Source: Streptomyces sp. BHT-5-2 (GTDB lineage Bacteria > Actinomycetota > Actinomycetes > Streptomycetales > Streptomycetaceae). From it: a stretch of DNA of 64,000 bases. The stretch spans positions 2,914,001 through 2,978,000 of the forward strand of contig NZ_CP081496.1 of the NCBI RefSeq assembly GCF_019774615.1, in the 5' to 3' direction. Position numbers and translations under genes: made by a program. Positions 23,587 through 35,612 of this stretch are shown here, piece after piece. Under the pieces are notes generated by a model that saw nothing but the letters and a program-made list of their open reading frames with translations, had not been told where the DNA came from and did not search any database. Position 1 is the first letter of the stretch. Every line of letters starts with the position of its first letter.

Positions 23587-25005
23587 GTGGCTGCACAGAC
23601 CCCGCCGTCCGGGGGCACCAGCGAGGACACCCGGCCGGCCAAGCGGGACCGGACGCACTTCCTCTACCTCGCCGTGATCGGCGCCGTGCTGCTCGGCATC
23701 GTCGTGGGCCTGGCCGCCCCCGGCTTCGCCGTGGCGCTCAAACCGCTGGGCACCGGGTTCGTGAACCTCATCAAGATGATGATCTCGCCCGTCATCTTCT
23801 GCACCATCGTGCTGGGCGTCGGCTCGGTCCGTAAGGCGGCCAAGGTCGGTGCGGTCGGCGGGCTGGCCCTGGGCTACTTCATGGTGATGTCCACCGTCGC
23901 GCTGGCCATCGGCCTGCTCGTCGGCAACCTCCTCGACCCCGGCTCCGGCCTGCACCTGACCGACGCGCTCCGGCACGCCGGCCAGGCCCAGACCGCCGGC
24001 GCCCACGAGACCACCACCGACTTCCTCCTCGGCATCATCCCGACCTCCCTGGTCTCCGCCCTCACCCAGGGCGAGGTGCTCCAGACCCTGCTGGTGGCGC
24101 TGCTGGTGGGCTTCGGGCTGCAGGCGCTCGGGCCGGCGGGCGAGCCGGTGCTGCGCGGCATCGGCCACGTCCAGAAGCTGGTCTTCCGGGTGCTCTCGAT
24201 GATCATGTGGGCGGCGCCGGTGGGGGCCTTCGGCGCGATGGCCGCGGTCGTCGGCGCCACCGGCCTGGCCGCGCTGAAGTCGCTCGCCGTCATCATGGCC
24301 GGCTTCTACGCGACCTGCCTGCTCTTCGTCGTCGTGGTGCTCGGCACGCTGCTCCGGCTGGTCGCCGGGGTGAACGTCTTCGCGCTGCTGAAGTACCTCG
24401 GCCGGGAGTTCCTGCTGATCCTTTCGACCTCCTCCTCGGAGTCGGCGCTGCCCCGGCTGATCGCGAAGATGGAGCACCTGGGCGTCAGCCGCCCGGTCGT
24501 CGGCATCACCGTCCCGACCGGCTACAGCTTCAACCTCGACGGCACCGCCATCTACCTGACCATGGCCTCGCTGTTCGTCGCCGAGGCGATGGACAGGCCG
24601 CTCTCGCTCGGCCAGCAGATCTCGCTCCTGGTCTTCATGATCATCGCCTCCAAGGGCGCGGCCGGGGTCACCGGCGCGGGCCTGGCGACGCTGGCCGGCG
24701 GCCTCCAGTCGCACCGGCCCGAACTCGTCGACGGCGTCGGCCTGATCGTCGGCATCGACCGCTTCATGAGCGAGGCCCGCGCCCTGACCAACTTCGCCGG
24801 CAACGCGGTGGCCACCGTGCTGATCGGCACCTGGACCAAGGAGATCGACCGGGAACGGGTCGCGCGGGTGCTCTCCGGACGGCTGCCGTTCGACGAGCGC
24901 ACGCTGACCGCCGACGGCCACGGCACGCCACCCGACGCCGGGGCCGGGGCCGGCACGGCCGCCGGCGGCACCGCCGACGGCACCAGGACGTCCGCCGCGG
25001 TGTGA
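23587..25005 (+). CDS. dctA: C4-dicarboxylate symporter, DctA/GltP family
   Basis: 472 aa; an inner-membrane sodium/proton-coupled transporter of the DAACS family. Eight helices are expected with the two re-entrant hairpins. The Ser-rich hairpin motif STSSSESALPRL near residue 283, the NLDGTAIY motif near 317 and the C-terminal helix FMSEARALTNFAGNAVATV, which carries the Arg and Asn that bind the dicarboxylate, are all intact. The Arg in the last motif fits C4-dicarboxylates. The GTG 23587 start has AAAGG upstream. It diverges from the CitA-type kinase, so dicarboxylate induction is likely. The tail after residue 430 is Gly/Ala-rich. Confidence 0.93.
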   Translation: MAAQTPPSGGTSEDTRPAKRDRTHFLYLAVIGAVLLGIVVGLAAPGFAVALKPLGTGFVNLIKMMISPVIFCTIVLGVGSVRKAAKVGAVGGLALGYFMVMSTVALAIGLLVGNLLDPGSGLHLTDALRHAGQAQTAGAHETTTDFLLGIIPTSLVSALTQGEVLQTLLVALLVGFGLQALGPAGEPVLRGIGHVQKLVFRVLSMIMWAAPVGAFGAMAAVVGATGLAALKSLAVIMAGFYATCLLFVVVVLGTLLRLVAGVNVFALLKYLGREFLLILSTSSSESALPRLIAKMEHLGVSRPVVGITVPTGYSFNLDGTAIYLTMASLFVAEAMDRPLSLGQQISLLVFMIIASKGAAGVTGAGLATLAGGLQSHRPELVDGVGLIVGIDRFMSEARALTNFAGNAVATVLIGTWTKEIDRERVARVLSGRLPFDERTLTADGHGTPPDAGAGAGTAAGGTADGTRTSAAV

Positions 25006-25029
25006 CACCCCGGACGCGCAGGAGGGGAG

Positions 25030-25060
25030 AAGGGGCGGGTGCCATGGGCGCCCGCCCCTT
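25030..25060. terminator. Bidirectional terminator between dctA and glgB
   Basis: AAGGGGCGGGTGCC pairs with GGCGCCCGCCCCTT (one mismatch) across a 3-base loop; T/A-rich ends suit both directions. Confidence 0.82.
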
Positions 25061-25092
25061 CGGCGTACCGCGGGCGGCGGCCGGCCCGCCCT

Positions 25093-27435
25093 TCAGGCGG
25101 GCAGCAGCCAGACCGTGGCCAGCGGGGGCAGCACCGCCGCGATCGAGGTGCGGCGGCCGTTCCAGGGGACCGGCTCGGTCTTCAGCGGGCCGGGCCCGGC
25201 CACGCCGCCGCCGCCGAAGCACGCGGCGTCGGTGTTGAGCACCTCCCGCCAGACGGGCACCTCGCCGGGGACGCCCAGTCGGTAGCCCTGCCGGACGACG
25301 GGGGAGAAGTTGGTGACCGAGACCAGCGGCGTGCCGTCGGCGGCGTACCGGAGGAAGGAGAAGACGTTGTCGTCGGCGGCGCCGGCGTCGATCCAGGAGA
25401 AGCCGGCCGGGTCGGTGTCGCGCTCCCACAGCGCGGGCGTGTCCGCGTAGCGGCGGTTCAGCTCGCGGACGAGGTCGCGCACGCCCCGGTGGTCCGCCGC
25501 CGCCCCGTAGGACGGGTCCAGCAGCCACCAGTCCGGGCCGTGGCTCTCCGCCCACTCCGCGCCCTGGGCGAACTCCTGCCCCATGAAGAGCAGTTGCTTG
25601 CCCGGGTGGGCCCACATGAAGCCCAGGTACGCCCGGTGGTTGGCGCGCTGCTGCCACCAGTCGCCGGGCATCTTCGACACCAGCGCCCGCTTGCCGTGCA
25701 CCACCTCGTCGTGCGAGATCGGCAGCACGTAGTTCTCGGAGTAGGCGTAGATCATCGAGAAGGTCATCTCGCCGTGGTGGTACCTGCGGTGCACCGGCTC
25801 CTTCTCGACGTAGCCGAGGGAGTCGTGCATCCAGCCCATGTTCCACTTCAGGCCGAAGCCCAGCCCGCCGAAGCCGCCCGGCCCCACGTGGTGCGTGGCG
25901 CGGGTGACGCCGTCCCAGGCGGTGGACTCCTCGGCGACGGTGACGACGCCGGGGCAGCGGCGGTAGACGGTCGCGTTCATCTCCTGGAGGAAGGCGACCG
26001 CGTCGAGGTTCTCCCGGCCGCCGTGGACATTCGGCGTCCAGCCGCCGTCCTCCCGCGAGTAGTCGAGGTAGAGCATCGAGGCGACCGCGTCCACCCGCAG
26101 CCCGTCGATGTGGAACTCCTCGCACCAGTACACCGCGTTGGCGACCAGGAAGTTGCGCACCTCGGTGCGGCCGTAGTCGAACTCCAGCGTGCCCCAGTCC
26201 GGGTGGGCGGCCCGCGCGGGGTCCCCGGGCTCGTACAGCGGCCGCCCGTCGAACTCCGCCAGTGCCCAGTCGTCCCGGGGGAAGTGCGCCGGCACCCAGT
26301 CCATCAGCACCCCGATCCCGGCCCGGTGCAGCGCGTCGATCAGGAACCGGAAGTCGTCGGGGGTGCCCATCCGGGCGGTGGGCGCGTAGAAACCGGTCAC
26401 CTGGTAGCCCCAGGAGCCGCCGAAGGGGTGCTCGGCCACCGGCATGAACTCGACGTGGGTGAAGCCCAGGTCCTTGACGTAGGCGGGCAGTTGGTCCGCC
26501 AGCTGACGGTACGTCAGTCCGGGTCGCCAGGAGGGCAGGTGCACCTCGTAGACGGAGAACGGCGCGGCGTGGACCGGGCGTTCGCCGCGCCGGGCCATCC
26601 AGTCGGCGTCCCGCCACGTGTGGTGCGAGGCGTCCACCACCGAGGCGGTGGCCGGCGGGCACTCGGTGCGCCGGGCCATCGGGTCGGCCCGCACCGTCGT
26701 CGAGCCGTCCGGCCGGGTGATCTCGAACTTGTACAGCTCGCCCTCGCCGAGACCCGGCAGGAACAGCTCCCACACCCCGGACGCGCCCAGCGACCGCATC
26801 GGGCTGCCGGTGCCGTCCCAGTAGTTGAAGTTCCCCACCACGCGGACGCCCCGGGCGTTGGGCGCCCACACGGTGAAGCGGGTGCCGGCCACCCCCTGGT
26901 GCGTCATGACCCGGGCCCCGAGCGCCCGCCACAGCTCCTCGTGCCGCCCTTCGTGGAACAGGTGCAGGTCCAGCTCCCCGACCGAGGGCAGAAAGCGGTA
27001 CGGGTCCGGCACGGTCGCCGTGGTGTCGCCGTAGTCGACCAGCAGCTCGTAGTCGGGGATACCGACGAGCGGCAGCACCCCCGCGAACAGCCCGTCCCCC
27101 TCGGAGCGCAGCGGCGCCCGCAGCCCCGGCGCCACGACCGTGACGCCCCGTGCGAACGGCCGCAGGGCCCGGAACAGCAGCCCGCCCGGCACCGGATGTG
27201 CGCCGAGCAGGGTGTGCGGATCGTGGTGCGCCCCGGCGAGCAGCCGCCCGCGGTCCTCGGCGGACAGCGGCTCGGCCGGCCGCACCCCCCGGTCCCCGGC
27301 CGCCGGCGGCGTCGGACGGGCGGTGCCGGGGGGCGGGGTGGCGGCGGGCGCGGGGGAGGGGACGGGGCGCCCGGACGGGGACGCGGCGGAGCGGCCGCCG
27401 TCCTGGCGGGTGGCGGGCGACGGGCGGGCGGTCAC
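25093..27435 (-). CDS. glgB: 1,4-alpha-glucan branching enzyme
   Basis: 780 aa, GH13_9. A Pro/Ala-rich N-terminal extension (about 50 residues) precedes an N1/CBM48 region ([12 protein letters not shown], later [21 protein letters not shown]). Catalytic residues: the nucleophile Asp in [17 protein letters not shown], the acid Glu in [11 protein letters not shown] and the Asp in [10 protein letters not shown]. The C-terminal beta domain ends at LATVWLLPA. It introduces alpha-1,6 branches into glucan made by GlgE. The GTG 27435 start has GAGGAGG 8 bp before it. It lies 98 bp after mak in the same direction. Confidence 0.96.
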   Translation of the reverse strand: MTARPSPATRQDGGRSAASPSGRPVPSPAPAATPPPGTARPTPPAAGDRGVRPAEPLSAEDRGRLLAGAHHDPHTLLGAHPVPGGLLFRALRPFARGVTVVAPGLRAPLRSEGDGLFAGVLPLVGIPDYELLVDYGDTTATVPDPYRFLPSVGELDLHLFHEGRHEELWRALGARVMTHQGVAGTRFTVWAPNARGVRVVGNFNYWDGTGSPMRSLGASGVWELFLPGLGEGELYKFEITRPDGSTTVRADPMARRTECPPATASVVDASHHTWRDADWMARRGERPVHAAPFSVYEVHLPSWRPGLTYRQLADQLPAYVKDLGFTHVEFMPVAEHPFGGSWGYQVTGFYAPTARMGTPDDFRFLIDALHRAGIGVLMDWVPAHFPRDDWALAEFDGRPLYEPGDPARAAHPDWGTLEFDYGRTEVRNFLVANAVYWCEEFHIDGLRVDAVASMLYLDYSREDGGWTPNVHGGRENLDAVAFLQEMNATVYRRCPGVVTVAEESTAWDGVTRATHHVGPGGFGGLGFGLKWNMGWMHDSLGYVEKEPVHRRYHHGEMTFSMIYAYSENYVLPISHDEVVHGKRALVSKMPGDWWQQRANHRAYLGFMWAHPGKQLLFMGQEFAQGAEWAESHGPDWWLLDPSYGAAADHRGVRDLVRELNRRYADTPALWERDTDPAGFSWIDAGAADDNVFSFLRYAADGTPLVSVTNFSPVVRQGYRLGVPGEVPVWREVLNTDAACFGGGGVAGPGPLKTEPVPWNGRRTSIAAVLPPLATVWLLPA

Positions 27436-27533
27436 GGGTGGGGCCTCCTCGGGCGGGGGGCGGACGGTCGGTTCCGGGCGGACGGCGGGCAGGGGGACGG
27501 CGGATGGGGCCGGGCCCGCCCCACGGGAACGTT

Positions 27534-28991
27534 TCAGCCGGCCCCCGGGTCCGCGCAGGCCGCCAGCCGCCGGATCGCCGCCATCGGCACCGACAGCCAG
27601 TCGGGCCGGTGCCGCGCCTCGTACAGCACCTCGTAGACGGCCTTGTCGGTCTCGTAGGCCCGCATGAGTTCCGGGGCGGAGCGCGGATCCAGGCCGCCGG
27701 CCTCGGCATAGCCCAGGCAGTACGCGGCACGGGTGCGGCGGGCCCAGTCCAGCGCCCACGGGTCGCCGCCGGCCGGGCCGCTGCGGGCCGCGTAGTCGAA
27801 CGAGCGGAGCATCGCGGCGACATCGCGCACGGCCGGCTGCGGGCGGCGCCGCTCGGCCAGCGGCCGGGCCGGCTCGCCCTCGAAGTCGATCAGCGCCCAG
27901 CGGCCCCCGTCGGCGGAGCGCAGCGTCTGCCCCAGGTGCAGATCGCCGTGGATGCGCTGGGCGGCCCAGCTGCGGCCGTCGTGGCCCATCGCGGCCAGCG
28001 CGTCGAACGCGGCCCGCAGCCGCCCCCGGTAGGGCTGTAGCACCGGCACCGCGCGGGCGGTGGCCTCCAGGCGCTCGTTCATCTGGGCCGCGATCGCGTC
28101 CAGCTGCGGGCGGCGCAGCTCGGTGGTGGGGAGGGCCTGGGCGAGCGCGGTGTGCACCTCGGCGGTGGCATGCCCCAGCGCCCGCGCCGAGCGGGTGAAG
28201 TCGGCGCGCACCGCCAGCGCGTTGAGGGCCAGCTGCCAGCCGTCGGTGGAGCCGGCGAGGAAGGGCTGCAGGACGCCCAGCGTCGTCGCCTCGCCGCCGT
28301 CCTCGGGGGTCGCCGACTCGAACCACGCGGCGGGCGCCGGGACCCGTGCGCACCGGGCACCGGCCAGCGCCCGCGGCAGCTCCAGATCGGGGTTGACCCC
28401 CGGCTCGATCCGCCGGAGGACCTTCAGGATGAACGTATCGCCAAAGACGACCGAGGAGTTGGACTGCTCCACCGCGATCGGCCGGGCGGTCAGCCCCGAG
28501 GGGATGTCGGTGTCCGGCTCGCGCCGGAAGCGCAGCGCCCCGATCCGGCCCGGGACCCGCAGCCGCTCCAGCAGCAGCCCGCAGAGCCGGTTGTCCAGCA
28601 GCGCGTCGTAGACGGTGCGGCCGCCCAGCGGGCCGCCGGCCGGGCGCCCGATCACCGCGGGCGCCAGATGCGGCGGCGGCGCGGGATGGGTGCCCAGCAG
28701 CAGCTGGTAGCAGTCGCCGCCGGCCGGGGTGCGGCTCGGCGGGGCGCCTTGCTGGGCGCGGACCAGCATCTGTAGCAGGCCGGGTGCGCCGCCCCGGCCG
28801 GTGCACGGCAGCAGTTCGGTCGCCGCGACCAGCGTGAAGCCGGTGAGCAGCCGTCCCTTGCCGGCGAACCAGCGCTGCCGCGGTACCCACGCGGCCAGCA
28901 GCGGTGCCAGCGAGGAGAGCAGATCGGGTGCGGTTACCGGCGAGCGGTCGGGGGCGTGGCGGGTGGCACGGGTCGAGGCGGTGTCCGACAT
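27534..28991 (-). CDS. mak: Maltokinase
   Basis: 485 aa; the Pep2/Mak family phosphorylates maltose to maltose 1-phosphate with ATP, feeding GlgE. The N-terminal cap has the characteristic WFAGKGR. The kinase core follows with [20 protein letters not shown] (ATP Lys), the catalytic loop [13 protein letters not shown] and metal-binding [20 protein letters not shown] 28991 is chosen; a few residues more are possible from an in-frame upstream ATG at 29018. TreS and Mak form a complex in related bacteria (known); here they are separated by a 360-bp gap containing a terminator. Confidence 0.93.
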   Translation of the reverse strand: MSDTASTRATRHAPDRSPVTAPDLLSSLAPLLAAWVPRQRWFAGKGRLLTGFTLVAATELLPCTGRGGAPGLLQMLVRAQQGAPPSRTPAGGDCYQLLLGTHPAPPPHLAPAVIGRPAGGPLGGRTVYDALLDNRLCGLLLERLRVPGRIGALRFRREPDTDIPSGLTARPIAVEQSNSSVVFGDTFILKVLRRIEPGVNPDLELPRALAGARCARVPAPAAWFESATPEDGGEATTLGVLQPFLAGSTDGWQLALNALAVRADFTRSARALGHATAEVHTALAQALPTTELRRPQLDAIAAQMNERLEATARAVPVLQPYRGRLRAAFDALAAMGHDGRSWAAQRIHGDLHLGQTLRSADGGRWALIDFEGEPARPLAERRRPQPAVRDVAAMLRSFDYAARSGPAGGDPWALDWARRTRAAYCLGYAEAGGLDPRSAPELMRAYETDKAVYEVLYEARHRPDWLSVPMAAIRRLAACADPGAG

Positions 28992-29351
28992 GGCGTCGCG
29001 TCCTTTCCCCGGGCACACGACAGACAGGCAAAGTGTCCCGGAATGCGGCCTTTACGATGCTGCGGTGTGGGACGTGTCGGGCGAGATCGTCCGTACGGCG
29101 TGGCGTTTCGGCGGTTCTCGGCATGCACTTCGGGTGCACTTCGCTGCGCGGCAGTGCCTGCCCGGGCTCTTGCGAGCAGGGGCCCGACCCGGGCCGGGGG
29201 CCGGCCGTGATCCGTGACCACCGGCCACCCGGCCCGTGCGGTAGTAGGGAGGTTGCCCGAGCGAAAGGTCGAAAAACGCCCGTACGCGCCACGCGGCCGC
29301 GTACGGGCGGAAGGCCCCGGGTCCCGTGCCCGATACCGGCACGGACGTCCC
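28992..29351. other. 360-bp gap between treS and mak with terminator and presumed mak promoter
   Basis: No gene is visible. Next to treS lies the U-tailed terminator at 29271-29309. The part nearer mak (29000-29250) shows no clear consensus promoter but must hold one if the terminator is efficient. Scattered AT-richer patches near 29030-29060 (TTTACGATGC on the plus strand) are the best candidates. Confidence 0.5.
29271..29309 (-). terminator. Intrinsic terminator with U-tract after treS
   Basis: On the minus strand CGCCCGTACGCG and CGCGTACGGGCG form a perfect 12-bp stem followed at once by GTTTTTC. It is one of the few terminators here with a proper T-run, 42 bp past the treS stop. Confidence 0.85.
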
Positions 29352-31081
<1,730 letters not shown>

Positions 31082-31085
<4 letters not shown>

Positions 31086-33085
31086 TTGGGTGACCCTCCG
31101 ATCGGTGAGGACGGTCGCAGCGACAGCACGTGAGCCGGCGCGAGTGGGCTGCCCGGCTCCAGGCGCACATAGTTGTCCCTGCCCCAGTGGTAGGTGTCGC
31201 CGGTGAGCTCGTCGCGCACCGGGAAGGACTCGTGCCGGCCGAGGCCGAGTTCCGGCATGTCCAACGACACCGTCGCCTCGTGGGTGTGGTGCGGGTCGAG
31301 GTTGACCACCGTGAGCACCGTGTCGGTCCCGTCGCCGTTTTCCGCGCGCTTGGAGTAGGCGAGCACGGCGTCGTTGTCGACCTGGTGGAAGTGCAGGTTG
31401 CGCAGCTGCTGCAGGGCGGGATGGCGGCGGCGGATGCGGTTGAGCGCGGTGATCAGCGGGGCGATGGACCGCCCCTCGCGGGCCGCGGCGTCCCAGTCGC
31501 GGGGCCGGAGCTGGTACTTCTCGGAGTCCAGGTACTCCTCGCTGCCGGCGCGCAGCGCGGTGCCCTCGCACAGCTCGTAGCCCGCGTAGACGCCCCAGGT
31601 GGGGGAGAGGGTCGCGGCCAGGACGGCGCGGGTCTCGAAGGCCGGGCGGCCGCCCTCCTGGAGGTGGGCGTGCAGGATGTCGGGGGTGTTCACGAAGAAG
31701 TTGGGCCGCAGGTAGGCGGCGCTCTCACCGGTCAGTTCGGTGAGGTACTCGGTCAGTTCCCGCTTGGTGTTGCGCCAGGTGAAGTAGGTGTACGACTGCT
31801 GGAAGCCGATCTGGGCGAGGGTGTGCAGCATCGCCGGGCGGGTGAACGCCTCGGCCAGGAAGATCACGTCCGGGTCGGTGCGGTTGATGTCGCTGAGCAC
31901 CTTCTCCCAGAACGCCACCGGCTTGGTGTGCGGGTTGTCCACCCGGAAGATCCGTACGCCCTTGGCCATCCAGAAGCGCAGCAGCCGTTCGGTCTCCCGG
32001 ACCAGCCCGCGGAAGTCGGCGTCGAAGGCGAGCGGATAGATGTCCTGGTACTTCTTCGGCGGGTTCTCCGCGTAGGCGACGGAGCCGTCGGCGCGGTGGT
32101 GGAACCACTGCGGGTGCAGGGTGACCCAGGGGTGGTCCGGGGAGCACTGGAGGGCGAAGTCCAGGGCCACCTCCATCCGCAGGTCGCGGGCGGTCCGCAC
32201 GAAGTGGTCGAAGTCCTCGAAGGTGCCCAGGTCCGGGTGGAGCGCGTCGTGCCCGCCGGCCGGCGACCCGATGGCCCAGGGGGAGCCGACGTCGCCCGGT
32301 CCCGCGCAGAGCGCGTTGTTGGGGCCCTTGCGGTGGGTGGTGCCGATCGGGTGGACGGGCGGGAGGTAGACCACGTCGAAGCCCATCGCGGCGACCGCGG
32401 GCAGCCGTTCGGCGGCGGTGCGCAGGGTGCCGGAGGCGACCGTGCCGTCCGGGCCGGTGACGGCGCCCTCGGAGCGCGGGAAGAGCTCGTACCACGAGCC
32501 GTACAGGGCCCGGCGGCGCTCGACGACCAGCGGCATCGGGCGGGAGACGGTGAGCAGTTCGCGCAGCGGGTGGCGGTCCAGCGCCTCGGTGACCTCCTGG
32601 GCGAGCGCGGTGGCCAGGCGCGCGGCGGCCGGCAGGGTGGTGTCGCGCAGCGCGTCGACGGCGGTCAGCACCGCCTCCCGGCCGTCGCTCTTGGGGACCT
32701 CGCCGGCGGCCCGTTCGTGCAGCGCGGCGCCCTCGGCCAGGACCAGCTCGGTGTCGATCCCGGCCGGGATCTTCACCCCGGCGTGCCGGCGCCAGGTGGC
32801 GACCGGGTCGGACCACGCCTCCACGGTGAACGTCCAGCGTCCCTCGACGTCCGGGGTGACCTCGCAGAGCCAGCGGTCGGTGCCCGGCGCGTGCTCCCGC
32901 ATCGGGGTCCACGGGCCGCAGCGGCCGGCCGGGTTGCGCAGCACCACGTTGGCGGCGACCGCGTCGTGGCCTTCACGGAAGACCGTGGCGGAGACCTCGA
33001 AGGTCTCGCCCACCACGGCCTTCGCCGGGCGGCGGCCGCAATCGATCTGCGGGCGGATGTCCAGAACAGGGATGCGACCGATCAT
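31082..33085 (-). CDS. glgE: Alpha-1,4-glucan:maltose-1-phosphate maltosyltransferase
   Basis: 667 aa, GH13_3; transfers maltosyl units from maltose 1-phosphate onto alpha-1,4-glucan. The N-terminal beta domain (about 1-110) has the GlgE-specific start [21 protein letters not shown] trimmed at its ends, plus [14 protein letters not shown]. The barrel has the nucleophile Asp in [18 protein letters not shown], the acid Glu in [11 protein letters not shown] and [10 protein letters not shown]. Its length fits the Streptomyces enzymes. The start ATG 33085 has AGGTGAG upstream. It is the first gene of the glgE-treS unit, with a 590-bp upstream region. Confidence 0.96.
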
Positions 33086-33597
33086 GGGCTCACCTGGGTT
33101 TGTGGTGCTTTGCGGGATTTTGTCCTTTGTATCCGCTCCACGGCAGGGGTAAGGGTTGCGGGCATGGGCGCTCCGGTCCGCTTTCACTCTGCTGGCGGAG
33201 GGCACGGGGGCCCGGATCGGGCCCCGCTGGCCGGGTGCGCGGAACGGCGTACCGGGTGAGGCTTCCCGTGCGCGGCGGCCGGGAAAGCCACGGGAATGTG
33301 AACTACCGATACGTAGCCGCTCACGCCGCGCGCTGTGCTGGGCAGGGGCCGCCGCCCTGGCGGGCGGTCGCGGCTCGGTGCTGACACGGTCGGCGTTCGC
33401 CTCCTCAACTCGGTGTGAACACAGCGGAGTTGCGGTGTGCGGAAGTCCGTTGCCGCGCCGGGGCCCGTCGGCGCACCACCGCAGCCTCTCGCCGCGCGGG
33501 GGGCGCGGACAAGAGCGCCTGAGGGGGCGGAATCGGCCATATCGACGGACCGGCCGGTACGGGCCGGGCGGACGCCGTGCCGTGGCCGGAAACAGAG
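33086..33597. promoter_or_regulatory. Upstream region of glgE, with a nested dyad
   Basis: No gene is supported in this stretch. CAACTC (33406) and GAGTTG (33432) flank an inner GTGT-GA-ACAC, giving a 27-bp nested dyad about 320 bp before the glgE start. A looser dyad (GTGA...CTAC...GTAG...TCAC) lies near 33298-33325. No reliable -10/-35 pair was assigned. The control of glgE most likely lies here. Confidence 0.4.
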
Positions 33598-33629
33598 CGG
33601 CGTGGCCGGGGATACCCCCGGCCACGCCG
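33598..33629 (-). terminator. Terminator after the first M4 protease
   Basis: CGGCGTGGCCGGGG pairs perfectly with CCCCGGCCACGCCG across a 4-base loop, 50 bp past the protease stop. Confidence 0.83.
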
Positions 33630-33678
33630 GTCGCCGCTGCGGCCAACCGGCCGCGACGGCATGTGATTTGACGGAGCG

Positions 33679-35316
33679 TTACTTGACGTTCACGCCGGCC
33701 CAGGCCGACTCGACGCCCTTGACCTCGGCGCCGTCCTTGCCGTAGAGGTCGGTGGCCGCCTTGACGGTCGCCTCGCGGGCCGCCTTGTAGTCGGTGGTCG
33801 AGGTCATGTACGTGGTCAGCGCCTTGAACCAGATCTTCTCGGCCTTGTCGCGGCCGATGCCGGTGACCTTGGAGCCGTCCGCCGTCGGGCTGTCGTAGTG
33901 GTCGCCGTTCGCGTCCTTCGGGCCGCTGCCCTCGGACAGCAGGTAGAAGAAGTGGTTGGCGATGCCGGAGGAGTAGTGGACGTCCACGTTGCCGGCGTCC
34001 GCGCTCCAGTTGTCCAGGGACTGGCCGTCCTTGGAGGGCTTGTCCATGTAGCGCAGCGGCTTGCCGTCACCGTTGATGTCGATCTTCTTGCCGATGAAGT
34101 AGCTGCCCGGCTCGGCGGGGTTCTTGGCGTAGAACGCCACGGAGGCGCCGAAGATGTCCGAGGTGGCCTCGTTGAGGCCGCCGGACTCGCCGCTGTACTC
34201 CAGGCCGGCGGTGGCCGAGGTGACGCCGTGCGACATCTCGTGGCCCGCGACGTCGAGCGCGGTCAGCGGCTTGTTGTTGCCCTGGCCGTCGCCGTAGGTC
34301 ATGCAGAAGCAGCTGTCGTCCCAGAAGGCGTTGACGTAGTCCTTGCCGTAGTGCACGCGGGACGTGGCGCCCTTGCCGTCGCCCTTGATGCCGCTGCGGC
34401 CGTGCACGTTCTTGTAGTAGTCCCAGGTCTCCTGGGCGCCGTAGGCGGCGTCGACGGCGGCGGTCTGCGCGTTGCTGGGCTTGCCGTCGCCCCACGTGTC
34501 GGTGGAGTTGGTGAAGAGCTTGCCGTTGCCGCTCTCGCTGCCGCTCAGGTCGAACGTCTGGTGGCCGCCGCGGGAGTCGTCGGTCAGCTCGTAGCCGCTG
34601 CCGCCCTTCTTGGACGCGACGTCGACCTTGCCGGCGTACATGCTGTTGCCGACGCCGGTCTCGATGCCCTGGAACTGGAAGAGCTTCTTGCCGGTGTTGG
34701 CGTCGGTGATGACGTGCAGCTCGTTGGGCGTGCCGTCCTTCTGGACGCCGCCGACCACGGTCTCGTACGCCAGCACCGGGGTGCCCTTGGCGGCCCAGAT
34801 CACCTTGCGGGGCGCGGGTGCGTCGACCTTCTTGGCGCCGATGGTCTTCGTGGCGGTCGACTCGGCGGCCAGCGCGGCGGCCTTCGGGGCGATCTTCGCG
34901 GTGGTCGAGGCGACCTTGACCTCGGCCTTGGCCGCCTTGGTGACGCCCTTGACGGCGCCGCCCTTGGCGGTGTGCACGACGAGGTCGCCGCCGAGCACCG
35001 GGAGGCCGGCGTAGGTGCGGTCGTAGCGGGTGTGCGTGGTGCCGTCCGAGTCCTTGATGACGTCCTTGACGACCAGCTTCTCCTGGGTGCCGAGGCCCAG
35101 CGCCCGGGCGGTCTGCGCGGTGGCCGCGGTGGCGTCGTGCAGCAGCTCCGCGCGGTGCGAGGTGCTGAGCGCGAGCGGCGCGCCGCCGTGGGGGGCGGCG
35201 GTGGGGGCGGGCGAGGCGCCGGCCGTGCCGGCCGCGGTGATGCCGGCGACGAGCAGGGCCGCCGCGGCTGCGGTGGCACCGGTCACACGGGTCTTGCGGG
35301 ATATGTGGGGGGTCAC
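33679..35316 (-). CDS. Secreted M4 (thermolysin-type) metalloprotease 1
   Basis: 545 aa preproenzyme. The signal peptide (about 1-35) ends near AGTAGASPAP. The FTP/PepSY-type propeptide (about 45-200) contains the family pattern THTRYDRTYAGLPVLGGDLVVH. The mature zinc protease has HEMSH in DVAGHEMSHGVTSATAG, the third ligand Glu in GGLNEATSDIFG and the proton donor His in DVHYSSGIANHFFY. The GTG 35316 start has GAAGGAG 5 bp before it. It is a tandem paralogue of the gene at 35613-37664, sharing very similar propeptide and catalytic blocks but lacking the P-domain. Confidence 0.95.
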   Translation of the reverse strand: MTPHISRKTRVTGATAAAAALLVAGITAAGTAGASPAPTAAPHGGAPLALSTSHRAELLHDATAATAQTARALGLGTQEKLVVKDVIKDSDGTTHTRYDRTYAGLPVLGGDLVVHTAKGGAVKGVTKAAKAEVKVASTTAKIAPKAAALAAESTATKTIGAKKVDAPAPRKVIWAAKGTPVLAYETVVGGVQKDGTPNELHVITDANTGKKLFQFQGIETGVGNSMYAGKVDVASKKGGSGYELTDDSRGGHQTFDLSGSESGNGKLFTNSTDTWGDGKPSNAQTAAVDAAYGAQETWDYYKNVHGRSGIKGDGKGATSRVHYGKDYVNAFWDDSCFCMTYGDGQGNNKPLTALDVAGHEMSHGVTSATAGLEYSGESGGLNEATSDIFGASVAFYAKNPAEPGSYFIGKKIDINGDGKPLRYMDKPSKDGQSLDNWSADAGNVDVHYSSGIANHFFYLLSEGSGPKDANGDHYDSPTADGSKVTGIGRDKAEKIWFKALTTYMTSTTDYKAAREATVKAATDLYGKDGAEVKGVESAWAGVNVK

Positions 35317-35377
35317 GCGTGCTCCTTCAACTTTGCCAAGTGGTGGGGGTGCAAAGCGATGCGGGTGTGACATGCGT

Positions 35378-35445
35378 CGGGAAGACTGCCAGTTGACCGC
35401 GTGCATGTCAGGAGCCTGATCGGAGGTTGGCCGGAAATCGTCCGT
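35378..35445 (-). promoter_or_regulatory. Conserved promoter module of M4 gene 1
   Basis: Three blocks recur upstream of both M4 genes in the same order and almost the same spacing. Given here on the plus strand, they are CGGGAAGACTGCCA (35378), TGTCAGGAGCC (35406) and TTGGCCGGAAATCGTCCGT (35427). Read on the minus strand, CTGACA could be the -35, with a -10 near CAGTCT 17 bp on. The TTGGCC block would then lie just upstream, as an activator or repressor site. Confidence 0.6.
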
Positions 35446-35612
35446 ACAGGGGTGCATGATGTCCGGATAACGGAGCGGGGCGCCGCCCCCGGGGATCCGG
35501 GGACGACGCCCAACTCGGTTGTGCGGTGGCGTGGTTGCGGTGATCCGCCGGAATCGTCCGGCGGGGGATCCGCTGTCTCACATCACGGTGAAGCGCGGAT
35601 GACCCGATCCTG

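Noticed and set aside
28992..29351. Short frames in the treS-mak gap
   Set aside because: They overlap each other in several frames, lack ribosome sites and lie on a terminator.
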